Below, in pieces: positions 1 to 7,047 of a stretch of 36,376 bases of DNA. The position numbers and the translations under genes were made by a program. Position 1 is the stretch's first letter. Each line of letters begins with the position of its first letter. A model generated the notes under the pieces. That model was given only the letters and a program-made list of their open reading frames with translations, did not search any database and had not been told where the DNA came from. This DNA is from an uncultured Oscillospiraceae bacterium (GTDB lineage: Bacteria; Bacillota; Clostridia; Oscillospirales; Oscillospiraceae). The stretch spans positions 1 to 36,376 of the forward strand of contig CAJUQN010000020.1 of assembly GCA_910588625.1 (NCBI GenBank), written 5' to 3'.

Positions 1-301
1 TTGATAACCTGCCCGTGAAGCCGCTGGACAAGGGGAAAATATTCGGCCTCCGGGTCGCAGACAAAAATATCGTCCGGGGTCGTCAGGAACACGCTGACAA
101 TCTCGGACTTGCAGGACATGGACTTGCCGCTGTCGGGCGTACCCAGCTTTAGCCCGTTGGGACACCGCGCAAGTTTTCTGCCAGCGCAACATTCCTGTCA
201 TCATAAACCATGGGATGCAGATTACGCATGTTGACAGTTCCGTTTTGATAGTCCAGGAAACGCTTCTCCATATCCACATAATAAATATTGTTGATTGCCA
301 T
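1..301 (-). pseudogene. VirB4/TraE-like conjugation ATPase fragment (Walker A region), frameshifted
   Basis: Read on the minus strand from an ATG at 301, the sequence encodes a piece beginning MAINNIYYVDMEKR and ending in NLRGVPTG, followed at once by a stop at 149-151. A one-base shift restores LKLGTPDSGKSMSCKSEIV and then a VFLTTPDDIFVCDPEAEYFP-type segment running off the left edge. This matches the P-loop and following strand of VirB4-like conjugation ATPases of clostridial integrative elements, whose Walker A normally reads GTPGSGKS. Here the third variable residue is D, and one base is missing in front of the loop, so the gene is dead in at least this part. The family assignment is from memory of the motif pattern; the frameshift is directly visible. 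The 5' part of the gene is absent. Confidence 0.72.
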
Positions 302-345
302 AGGCTTTTCGCCTCATTTCCGTAACGATTAGTCCCTTTCGTCTA

Positions 346-1557
346 ATGCGTGTCAAAACTCGGATTGAACAGTTGACTCAGGAGGGCCGCTTTATCGGCG
401 GACGCGCACCTTTTGGCTATCGGGCCGAAAAGACAGGCCGCATGAACAAGAAAAATCAGGACGTGCGAGACCTCGTGATAGACCCGGAGGACGCGGAGAT
501 TGTCAAGCTGATTTTTCAGAAATATGTCTATGAGGGTTACGGGGCGCTCCGTCTTTGCCGCTATTTCAGGGAGCAGGGCATACGAAGGAAGGACGGCGGC
601 GAAGTGACCGTGGGCATGATTAACAGGGCTGTGAAAAACTCCATCTACATCGGTGTGATCCACAGAGGCGACAGTAAATCGGAATTGCTGCCAGACCTGA
701 AAATCATTGACGAGGAATTGTTTTTCAGGGCGTTGGAAATCGCCGGTGAGCGGAAGGTGCAAAAACGGGAAGCCCCCCTCACTACAAGGGGCCGGTCCCT
801 TTTGGTGGGAAATGTCTATTGCGGCTGTTGTGGGGCGCGTCTCATGCTGGCAACCTCCGGCCACAAGTATCAGAAGAAGGACGGCACTGTAAGCACAAGC
901 ACCTGTTCCAGCTATAAGTGCTTCAACAGGACATTCGCCCCTGGGAAATGTGACGGGCAGACTTCTTTCAGTGTTGAAAAGCTGGACAACCTTGTGGAGC
1001 AGATCATCCGCATCCAGCTGTCGCAAATCCAAAAGGCCCCGCCCCAAACGCTGCTTGCGAAGCAGAGAAGGCGGGAAGTTGACCTTGCCAAAATGAAAGC
1101 GAAGCGTCTGCATGACGATTACGAACAGAAGCAGAGGGCTTATCAGGATTTACGAGCCGAGACGCTGAAAGTTATCCAGGGTAACAGCCGTTTCAGCGCC
1201 GACCTGCTGAACAGCCTGATGGACGAAACCGCCGCCCAGCTGAAGGAGCTGGAAAGCCAGATACAGGCGGCGGAACTGGAAGTACGGGAAACCGTGTCCT
1301 GCGCCGAGCAGGTACAGAAGGAATACACTCAGCTGATGAATTGGGCCGAGCTGTATAACAACTGTTCCCTTGAAGCAAAGAAAATGGTTGTGGCTCAGTT
1401 TGTGAAAGCCGTCCGCGCCAAGCGGGGCTATGAGCTGGATATTGAGTTCAACGTATCCTTCGAGGAATTTCAGGCTCTTTATCTGGAGCCGGAGGAAAAG
1501 GGCCGTAAACGCAAAAGGGCCGGGGAAATCCTGGCCCTTGCGGAGTGCGCTGGATAG
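346..1557 (+). pseudogene. Large serine recombinase, C-terminal part (catalytic domain missing)
   Basis: A 403-codon frame reads MRVKTRIEQLTQEGRFIGG followed by RAPFGYR, which is the usual start of the Recombinase domain after the catalytic domain in large serine recombinases. Next come a zinc-ribbon-like segment with a CGCCG pair near residues 156-162 and a second Cys group (CSSYKC, later GKCDG) near residues 187-203, then a long charged coiled-coil region (about residues 220-330) and a C-terminal tail. Full-length members are about 500-560 residues and begin with a resolvase domain carrying the nucleophilic serine; that part is absent, and no matching catalytic sequence lies upstream. The ATG at 346 falls inside the native reading frame rather than at a true start, and no ribosome site precedes it. 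I infer a 5' truncated relic of an element integrase that cannot recombine DNA. Confidence 0.85.
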
Positions 1558-1602
1558 GTTCCCCGGCTGATTAGAGTATTTTTAAGAAGTTCACCCGCTC
1601 CA

Positions 1603-1644
1603 TTTTTGGTTGGTGTGAATACCCGCAAACGTACTAACCAAAAA
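1603..1644. repeat. Inverted repeat between two recombinase fragments
   Basis: TTTTTGGTT at 1603-1611 is repeated in inverted form as AACCAAAAA at 1636-1644, with a 24-base spacer. It lies just after the stop of the plus-strand recombinase fragment and overlaps the stop of the minus-strand fragment. It may be a weak terminator or a fusion point of two elements. Only the symmetry is certain. Confidence 0.4.
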
Positions 1645-2002
1645 AATATTTGTTGCTATAACCGTACTGTTCGGCGTGCCACTCGTTTATCACGTCACGG
1701 AAGATAGACATAATATCAAAGCCGTTGGCGGTGTCAAGGTTGTCATTGGCGGCGATAAAACGCACATGGTATTCGTCAAAGGTGCGCTTCAAAAGCCCCA
1801 CTTCAACCACGTCACGCCCGATTCGGCTCTGGTCTTTGATGATAACCGTTGCCACGTTCCCCGCCCGGATTTCGTCTAACATAGCGTCAAGCCCCGGACG
1901 CTTGAACGTAGTCCCCCGGATTCCGTCATCAGTAAAATGCCGGATATTGGTAAAGCCGTTCTTTCTTGCGGAGTCCTCTAAAATCCGTTTTTGGTTCTCA
2001 AG
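1634..2002 (-). pseudogene. Serine recombinase catalytic-domain fragment
   Basis: The minus strand encodes LENQKRILEDSARKNGF followed by TDDGIRGTTFKRPGLDAMLD, then VIIKDQSRIGRDVVEVG and RFIAANDNLDT. This is the middle of a resolvase-type catalytic domain: the region after the nucleophile, with the conserved SRxGR motif. The N-terminal strand with the catalytic serine is missing because the frame runs into unrelated transposase sequence near 2000. After FRDVINEWHA the sequence departs from the family and stops at 1634, before the Recombinase domain. The piece is therefore cut on both sides. It is on the opposite strand from the neighbouring C-terminal recombinase fragment, so the two do not form one broken gene in simple order. 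Confidence 0.82.
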
Positions 2003-2302
2003 GGGAACCAATGGCGGTCCGGGATGAAGTGCCATGCGGGTGTGGACGCTGGGACAGGCTATGTCCACACGATAGAGGCTACAGCCGCCAATGTCCACGA
2101 TGTGACGGTGGCCCACGGGCTGATTCGGGAAGATGACGGGGTTGTGTACGGAGACTCTGCCTATCTGGGGCTTGAGAAGCGCATGGAAGTTGTAAATGAC
2201 GAGCATCTGTCCTCCATCGAGTACCGCGTCAATCTCCGCCCCGGCAGGTTTCCCAAAGTAAGTGACAACGCCATTGACTGGACACGCTGGATCGAGAATT
2301 TG
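2000..2302 (+). pseudogene. IS5-family transposase core fragment
   Basis: The plus strand reads KGNQWRSGMKCHAGVDAGTG, then TAANVHDVTVAHGLI and VYGDSAYLGLEKR. These are the typical DDE-core strings of IS5-type transposases: the first catalytic aspartate region (HAGVD) and the second (YGDSAY). The N-terminal half is missing, as the frame emerges from recombinase sequence near 2000, and the frame departs from transposase-like sequence after about WTRWIEN near 2300, before the final catalytic glutamate. No inverted terminal repeats or target duplication were found around it. It is a dead remnant inserted in, or fused to, the surrounding element debris. Confidence 0.75.
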
Positions 2303-2356
2303 TTACCCCTCCCTCGCCGAAAAGCGACAAAATTTGTCCGGCGTTTTCTTACAATT

Positions 2357-2440
2357 TTAGATTGACGTTGACAGCTCGCCGGCTAAGAGCGAGATTTGCA
2401 GGTATTCGTTCCGCAGCGCGGTGGACGGCTTGATTGTCAT
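2357..2440 (-). pseudogene. Phd/YefM-type antitoxin, N-terminal fragment
   Basis: The 27-codon frame starts MTIKPSTALRNEYLQIS, which is the characteristic opening of Phd/YefM antitoxins found in clostridial conjugative elements. It then diverges (LLAGELSTSI) and stops at 2357. A full antitoxin has about 80-90 residues, so only the first DNA-binding strand and part of the first helix remain. It lies just downstream, on the same strand, of the RepA_N fragment. No toxin gene is visible. The short length limits certainty. Confidence 0.55.
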
Positions 2441-2458
2441 AACGCAGCCCCTTTTGAA

Positions 2459-2638
2459 TTACCACTCATTTTTGATGGACAGGCTCATACGGTCAAGCAG
2501 CATCCCATAGAGCAGTTTGGAGTCTGTGGACAGGTGCTTAAATCGGGGGTGGGTGATAAGCTGGCAGGGGATGCGGAAGTAGGTAAACTGCATCGCCTCG
2601 TCGCCATAAAAATAGTTTGGTAAGTTCATATCTGGCAT
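2459..2638 (-). pseudogene. RepA_N-type replication initiator, N-terminal fragment
   Basis: The minus strand encodes 59 residues, starting MPDMNLPNYFYGDEAMQF, continuing through RIPCQLITHPRFKHLSTDSK and ending LLYGMLLDRMSLSIKNEW before a stop at 2459. This is the conserved N-terminal module of RepA_N initiators carried by plasmids and integrative elements of Clostridia, which normally continue directly (after KNEW) into a wing and a C-terminal domain for a total of about 250-350 residues. Here the native frame is cut exactly after KNEW. The minus strand upstream of the ATG carries GGAGACAGCAGCC (a GGAGACAG ribosome-site-like stretch). It is a relic marker that this DNA once belonged to a self-replicating or conjugative element. 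Confidence 0.75.
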
Positions 2639-2658
2639 GGCTGCTGTCTCCTTTTGGG

Positions 2659-2697
2659 CATGAAAAAAACACGATTGTCAAATCGTGTTTTTTCATG
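2659..2697. terminator. A/T-rich hairpin upstream of the RepA_N relic
   Basis: CATGAAAAAA at the left and TTTTTTCATG at the right enclose ACACGATT and AATCGTGT, giving an almost perfect stem of about 17 pairs around a tiny loop; one arm has one extra A. Runs of A and T inside both arms suit a bidirectional intrinsic terminator. Function is inferred from shape only. Confidence 0.5.
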
Positions 2698-2755
2698 CGG
2701 TTGGATTTTGTCACAAAGGTTTGATTTTAGGTGACTGCTCGTAAATTTTGTCATT

Positions 2756-3039
2756 TTATAAATGGTTCTTTACGAGTGTAAATCCAAGTCTTTCCAGTAA
2801 CGGTTTTAATTCCGGTTTCCTCCAATAGCGCTTGATTCTGTGCACGCCGTTGCCCTGAATATAAAGTTCAAAGATTTTGCGAACGATTTCGGCCTCAACC
2901 AGAACAATTTGCAGGATGCCGTCCGGTCCTTTGGTATAACCCAAAAACTGCGTGTGGTTCAACATGGCTTTCCCGCTCCTCATACGGTGGCGGATGCCGA
3001 ATTTGAAATTCTCGCTGCGGAAATGGTTTTCAGCCTGAT
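2756..3039 (-). pseudogene. Serine recombinase, Recombinase-domain fragment
   Basis: The minus-strand open frame from about 3039 encodes SENFKFGIRHRMRSGKAMLN, then HTQFLGYTKGPDGILQIV, then EAEIVRKIFELYIQGNGVHR, which is the Recombinase domain of a large serine integrase of the type that continues with the catalytic domain upstream and a zinc ribbon downstream. Both neighbours are missing: a stop lies at 3040-3042 and the frame decays after IKRYW into LERLGFTLVKNHL and stops at 2756. It belongs to a different recombinase from the 346-1557 fragment, as both contain the same domain. It is a third integrase shard in 3 kb. Confidence 0.78.
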
Positions 3040-3157
3040 CTAGCGCCGCAAGCTGTCAAACCTCCTATTCATCACAAGTATACTTCCACCACGCTTCGCT
3101 CCATTTTCTCCTTTTTCATTATTTTTCTTACCCGACTTTATTTTTCCCCATATGTGC

Positions 3158-3231
3158 GAGAAAGCCTGCCGCAAGGCAGACTTTCTCAATAGACTGAAGA
3201 AGCCCCGCCCATAGGCGCGGGGCTTCTTCAG
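3158..3231 (-). terminator. Double hairpin at the end of the lsrRK operon
   Basis: Two stable hairpins lie directly past the stop codon of the AllA-like gene when read on the minus strand. The first (3194-3231) has a perfect 15-pair stem, CTGAAGAAGCCCCGC with its complement, and an 8-base loop. The second (3158-3187) pairs GAGAAAG-CCTGCC with GGCAG-CTTTCTC. Neither is followed by a clear T-run, so transcript stabilisation is as likely as termination. Confidence 0.6.
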
Positions 3232-3237
3232 ATTCAC

Positions 3238-3732
3238 TCATAGCGTAATTTGAATTTTCTGCTCCTCCGTAAAGAGAATCTTGCTGGTGTCATTGAGATA
3301 GGTCCGCTCGGGCAGACAGATGAGCACCGTGCCGTCGTGGTGGACGGGGAAAGGCGCTCCATGCCACGCTCCGGCCCGGAACACCACCATAGTGCCCGCA
3401 GGGACGATGAACGCCTCCTGTTTGTCAAACTCCACCTCGCCGCTATTGGCGGGGGCGGCGGCCATGACCATGTCGTCATCCAGCGGCATCATCACCTCCA
3501 TGGCATAGCTGTGATACTCGGCATCGGCGATGACCATATCCCGCTTGCCTACTTTCAAACTGCCGAAGGCTGTGATGGCGGGGCTGGCATTGGGCGCCAG
3601 CACCATGTCCCGGTGGAACACGCTGGGGTATTCCCCCATACCATAGGCCGCGCCAGGGTCGGTGATGTTGGCGATAAAGCCGTAAGGGGCAAAATTCTCC
3701 GCCGTAATAGGGACGGCCTTGATGGTTTTCAT
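3238..3732 (-). CDS. Ureidoglycolate lyase-like (AllA family) protein in the Lsr operon
   Basis: The 164-residue product has the size and general pattern of AllA-type ureidoglycolate lyases, double-stranded beta-helix enzymes. Visible signatures are KAVPITAENFAPYGFI at the N-terminus, HRDMVLAP in the middle, and VPAGTMVVFRAGAWHGAPFP followed by VLICLPERTY near the C-terminus. The pairing of an invariant-looking GAWH with the final PERTY-type strand is typical. No other purine or allantoin degradation gene is nearby. The gene is last in a minus-strand operon with lsrR, lsrK and a cupin gene, only 13 bases after the cupin stop. I infer that it acts on an AI-2 breakdown product rather than on ureidoglycolate; the reaction is unknown. 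A hairpin pair follows the stop. Confidence 0.7.
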   Translation of the reverse strand: MKTIKAVPITAENFAPYGFIANITDPGAAYGMGEYPSVFHRDMVLAPNASPAITAFGSLKVGKRDMVIADAEYHSYAMEVMMPLDDDMVMAAAPANSGEVEFDKQEAFIVPAGTMVVFRAGAWHGAPFPVHHDGTVLICLPERTYLNDTSKILFTEEQKIQITL

Positions 3733-3745
3733 GCAATCGGCCTCC

Positions 3746-4096
3746 TCAATACACCGGATTGTCCACGTTCACTTTGTCCACTTCCTGATAAGGGGCCAGG
3801 GTGGACACCATCTTCACCGGCTCGTCATAGGCGTTCTTCACATAGTGGACCTCGCCGGGCTCGATGTGGATCAGGTCGCCCACACCAAGCACGTGCTTTA
3901 CGCCGTCCACCACGATATCCACCTTGCCCTCCAGAATGAAAAAATCCTCCTCCATCACGTTGTGGTAGTGGGCCTGAAAGTCCTCACCAGGGCGGAAGCG
4001 CACAAGAGCAAAATTCATTCGGGGGCCCTTCATCAAATACTTCGGGCCGCTCTCACCGAAGCGGTATTCCCGCTCATTCTCGTTGACAATAAACAT
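3746..4096 (-). CDS. Small single-domain cupin protein in the Lsr operon
   Basis: The 116-residue protein is a complete one-domain cupin. Motif 1 fits G-x5-H-x-H-x4-E-x6-G exactly, with Gly37, His43, His45, Glu50 and Gly57. Motif 2 is GDLIHIEPGEVHYVKN with His84 and Asn88. His43, His45, Glu50 and His84 form a full metal-binding set, so an active metalloenzyme (isomerase, epimerase or dioxygenase) is plausible. It sits 31 bases after lsrK and 13 bases before the AllA-like gene on the same strand, with an AGGAG ribosome site before the ATG. No signal peptide or DNA-binding domain is present. Given the absence of lsrG, a role as a phospho-AI-2 isomerase is an attractive inference, not shown. Confidence 0.75.
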   Translation of the reverse strand: MFIVNENEREYRFGESGPKYLMKGPRMNFALVRFRPGEDFQAHYHNVMEEDFFILEGKVDIVVDGVKHVLGVGDLIHIEPGEVHYVKNAYDEPVKMVSTLAPYQEVDKVNVDNPVY

Positions 4097-4127
4097 ATCC
4101 TTCTCCTCCTATCCAAATTTGACCCTA

Positions 4128-5690
4128 TCAGAGGCCGGGGGCGATCCACATATTCCGGATCAGTCCCTGGTCGCAAAGGGCGAGCTGGGTGGGATAAATT
4201 TCCTTCCAGTTCGCATAGAGCTCGTCATACACCGCCTTGACAGAGGCGTTTGGCTGGAACACCTGGTCCCACTTCACCGTCCGCTCCACGGCCTCCTCCA
4301 CGCTGGCATACATCCCCGCGCCCACGCCTGCCAGGATAGCGGCGCCCAGAGCGGTGGCCTCCTTGACCACGGGCACCTTCACCGGCTTCCCGGTGACGTC
4401 GGCCACGATCTGACTCCACAGAGCGCTCTTGGCCGCGCCGCCGGCAAAGATCAGCTCGTCGGGCTCATGTCCGGTGGCCTCCTTCACCAGCTCGATGTGC
4501 CCCCGCACCAGCAGGGCTGTATTTTCCAGAATGGCCCGGTAGAAGGTATATTTGTTGAACTTCTCCGGCTCCAAAAGGAAGTTGGTGAAGGTGGGGCTGG
4601 CGTGCTTCCAGTTGATGAAGTTCATGGTGTCGCTGAAACAGCATTGCATCCCATAGGACCCGGCTGGGATATCCTCGGCCTTCTCGTTCATCAGGTCGTA
4701 GGTGTCTCGGCCCGTGCGTTTGGCCTCCTCCGCCTCGGCCTGACAGAAACCGTCCCGGAACCAGCGCATGACCAGACCGGGCTTGAAGGCCAGGGCCTCA
4801 TACTGCCATAGGCCGGGCAGGGCGGCGCAGTTCACCCGTACCCGGCAGCCGGGGTCGGTCTTGCCGGAATCGGTATTAAATTCGTACTGCCAGAAGCTCC
4901 CCCCGAACACGGCGGCCTGATTGGCCTTGTAGGCCCCCACGCCCAGCGTACCCAGCTGGCAGTCACCGCCGCCCACCACAACGGGGGTGCCCTCCAACAG
5001 CCCGGTGTCCGCGGCGCCCTTGGCGCTCACCTTGGCGAAATTGGTGCCGCACTCCACCACGGGTGGGAAGATGTCCGCCCGCAGGCCGCACTTCTCCGCA
5101 ATCTCCGGCAGCCAGTCCCGGCTTTGCAGGTCCATAATGCCGGTGGTGCTGCCATTGCTGGGCTCCACTGCCAGCCTGCCGGTAAGCTTATAAATCAACC
5201 AGTCGTTGAACATCCCAACAGTGGCAGTCTTTTCGTAGACCTCGGGCAGGTTGTCCCGCACCCACAAAATGCGGGGCAGGGCCCCCAGGGCGTAGGTCTG
5301 ACCGGACTTTAAGTAAACCTCCTTTTCCAGTGCCGGGTCCAGTTCCTTGAGCTGACCCACCTGGGCATCGCTGCGGGCGTCCACGTTGGCGCAGGCCCAA
5401 ATTTCATTGCCGTCCTTGTCATAGAGCAGGATGCCCTCCCGCATACAGGTGGTGGACACAGCGGCAATGTCAGCGGGGGCAATCCCCGTTTCCTCCAGTA
5501 CGCCCTTGACACAACCCCGGGCCAACTCCCAGTTATGTACCCAGTCGAAGTCCATACTGCCCGGCCAGCGCGGGTCCTCCCGGTGGGACCACTCCTGCTG
5601 GACGCAGCCCGCCTGTTCGCCGTCCAAGGAAAAGACCACCGCCCGGACGCTTCCGGTACCCGCGTCCACTGCCATTAGGTATTTAGCCAT
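4128..5690 (-). CDS. lsrK: Autoinducer-2 kinase LsrK (FGGY family)
   Basis: The 520-residue product belongs to the FGGY sugar kinases and specifically resembles LsrK, which phosphorylates AI-2 (DPD) with ATP in the cytosol to trap it and create the LsrR ligand. The N-terminal phosphate-binding loop is LMAVDAGTGSVRAVVFSLDG (residues 5-24). Segments MREGILLYDKDG, IWACANVDARSD and TGQT-like SGQTYALGALPRILW follow the LsrK pattern closely. The catalytic base is expected in GGGDCQLG (Asp243). The second FGGY signature is FAGGAAKSALWSQI (about 415-428). The end, LALCDQGLIRNMWIAPGL, matches the unusual WxAPGL tail of enterobacterial LsrK, which general xylulose or glycerol kinases lack. The start has AGGAGG seven bases before the ATG. 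The gene follows lsrR by 56 bases. Confidence 0.92.
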   Translation of the reverse strand: MAKYLMAVDAGTGSVRAVVFSLDGEQAGCVQQEWSHREDPRWPGSMDFDWVHNWELARGCVKGVLEETGIAPADIAAVSTTCMREGILLYDKDGNEIWACANVDARSDAQVGQLKELDPALEKEVYLKSGQTYALGALPRILWVRDNLPEVYEKTATVGMFNDWLIYKLTGRLAVEPSNGSTTGIMDLQSRDWLPEIAEKCGLRADIFPPVVECGTNFAKVSAKGAADTGLLEGTPVVVGGGDCQLGTLGVGAYKANQAAVFGGSFWQYEFNTDSGKTDPGCRVRVNCAALPGLWQYEALAFKPGLVMRWFRDGFCQAEAEEAKRTGRDTYDLMNEKAEDIPAGSYGMQCCFSDTMNFINWKHASPTFTNFLLEPEKFNKYTFYRAILENTALLVRGHIELVKEATGHEPDELIFAGGAAKSALWSQIVADVTGKPVKVPVVKEATALGAAILAGVGAGMYASVEEAVERTVKWDQVFQPNASVKAVYDELYANWKEIYPTQLALCDQGLIRNMWIAPGL

Positions 5691-5746
5691 GGGAATTCCT
5701 CCTAAATTATGATGTATGATGAAATATTGTTGTATTCACAGGAAGA

Positions 5747-6697
5747 TCAGACATCCGGCGCGTCCAGCAGGAGCTGGGCGGTGTCCTCATCGGTGATAAG
5801 CACATCCAGATAGCCCCCCCGGAGGACGGCCAGGATGGCTTCCGCCTTGTCCGGCCCTCCCGCCGCGCCGATGACGTTGTCCAGCGTCTTGAGCTGGTCC
5901 ATGGAGGTGCTCATGAGCCGCCCTTCCATGCCGTGGGAGACCACGTTCCCGTTTTTGTCCAGGAAGTGGCTGAGCACATCCCCCACCGCCCCCTGCATTT
6001 TCAGAAAGGTGAAATCGTTCTGGTTGAGAATGCCGTTTTTCACGATGGTGGCCCGGTCGTTCATGGAGCCGATGCCCACCACGCTCATGCTGGACAGGGG
6101 AATCATGCGGAAGATCTCCTCCACGTCCGGCTCCCGCCGCAGGGAGTCCCGCAGCCCGGCGCTGGACAGCAGCAGGGGGGATGGAATCAGGTACAGCCGG
6201 GCGTTGAACACATTGGAATTCATGTTGGGCAGGTAGTAATTGACGCCCCCCGCCAGACTCACTACGTTCAAAGGAAGCTGCGCTGCCGTGGCCAGGTGGT
6301 TAAGGATGCGGCTGGTGGTGTCGCCGTAGCCCATGTTGATGAAAGCGTTGTCCGCCGCCCGGCGTAATATGTACATGGCGGCGGCCTGGGCAATGCTCTC
6401 ATTGGGATTGGTCAGGGTGGCCGCGCCGGGAACCAGGAAAGCGTCCCGCAGGCCGTAGCGGCCCAAAAGCTCCCGTTCCATCTCCATCCGGCGGCTGCTG
6501 TCCTGCTGGACGTTGAACTGGATGAGGCCCAGCTGGCGGGCCCGCTCCAGCAGGGTGATGACCTTGGAGCGGCTGACGCCCAGAAGATGGGAAATGCTCT
6601 GCTGGGTGTAGTTTTCTATATAATAGTACCACACCGCCTTGACCATCAGCCGGTGCTCGTAATCCGCCTTATTGAATCGGTCTAATTTCTCGTCCAT
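5747..6697 (-). CDS. lsrR: LsrR-like transcriptional regulator (SorC family)
   Basis: The 316-residue product has an N-terminal helix-turn-helix (about residues 8-50: VKAVWYYYIENYTQQSISHL then LGVSRSKVITLLERARQLGL) and a C-terminal SorC sugar-binding domain, like LsrR. In enterobacteria LsrR represses both lsr operons until it binds phospho-AI-2. Family landmarks include VVSLAGGVNYYLPN, SSAGLRDSLRREPDV, VGIGSMND, KMQGAVGDVLSHFLDKNGNVV and AGGPDKAEAILAVLRGGYLD then VLITDEDTAQ. An upstream frame continues to 6766, but that position lies inside the apparent -10 box of this gene's promoter. GGAG is nine bases before the ATG at 6697, and an alternative ATG at 6703 is only three bases from it, so 6697 is chosen. 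It heads the lsrR-lsrK-cupin-AllA-like operon and diverges from lsrA. Confidence 0.9.
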   Translation of the reverse strand: MDEKLDRFNKADYEHRLMVKAVWYYYIENYTQQSISHLLGVSRSKVITLLERARQLGLIQFNVQQDSSRRMEMERELLGRYGLRDAFLVPGAATLTNPNESIAQAAAMYILRRAADNAFINMGYGDTTSRILNHLATAAQLPLNVVSLAGGVNYYLPNMNSNVFNARLYLIPSPLLLSSAGLRDSLRREPDVEEIFRMIPLSSMSVVGIGSMNDRATIVKNGILNQNDFTFLKMQGAVGDVLSHFLDKNGNVVSHGMEGRLMSTSMDQLKTLDNVIGAAGGPDKAEAILAVLRGGYLDVLITDEDTAQLLLDAPDV

Positions 6698-6756
6698 TTC
6701 CATATGCTCCAAAATACGACAAAAGTTCTCTGACCTTGCAAATGTTTTACGCCAAT

Positions 6757-6786
6757 AGTATAACACCCCCTCAAGGCCGCTGTCAA
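6757..6786 (-). promoter_or_regulatory. Promoter of lsrR operon
   Basis: On the minus strand TTGACA (complement of 6781-6786) is followed by 18 bases and TATACT (complement of 6757-6762). This is a near-consensus vegetative promoter, about 60 bases upstream of the chosen lsrR start. Confidence 0.72.
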
Positions 6787-6911
6787 ATAAAAGCGAGAAA
6801 AAACCTGCACTTTTCGCAAAATTGTGGATAACACCAAAATTCGGAAGAATAATCTGTGCATCATATACAAAACTGATGCTTTTTAACGGAAAAAAGCAAA
6901 AGTTTCACCAA

Positions 6912-6926
6912 AAATTTCAGAAAAAT
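6912..6926. promoter_or_regulatory. CodY-like box upstream of lsrA
   Basis: AAATTTCAGAAAAAT matches the 15-base CodY consensus AATTTTCWGAAAATT at 13 positions. It lies 25 bases upstream of the -35 element of the lsrA promoter, within the 350-base divergent region. CodY is a GTP and branched-chain amino acid sensor of Bacillota. The site could arise by chance in this A/T-rich stretch, and the presence of codY in this genome is unknown. Confidence 0.35.
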
Positions 6927-6951
6927 TTCCGACAGAAAGGATTCGCCGATA

Positions 6952-6980
6952 TTGACAAACGCAAGAAAAAACCTTATGAT
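6952..6980 (+). promoter_or_regulatory. Promoter of lsrACDBF operon
   Basis: Perfect TTGACA at 6952-6957, 17-base spacer, and TATGAT at 6975-6980, about 68 bases ahead of the lsrA start. The spacing and hexamers are those of a strong vegetative promoter, consistent with an operon held off by a repressor. Confidence 0.78.
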
Positions 6981-6996
6981 AACACAAACAGCAAAA

Positions 6997-7008
6997 AGAG
7001 ATTTCTCT
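6997..7008. promoter_or_regulatory. Possible operator near the lsrA transcription start
   Basis: AGAGA and TCTCT form a small inverted repeat with a two-base centre (tt), about 16 bases after the -10 element, where a repressor such as LsrR could block transcription. Short and unverified. Confidence 0.25.
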
Positions 7009-7047
7009 GGACATTTGTGCGCTGCACACTGAAATGGGGGAGTTGGA

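Noticed and set aside
2641..2700. Possible small regulatory RNA formed by the A/T-rich hairpin
   Set aside because: No promoter can be placed for it; terminator-like use is simpler.
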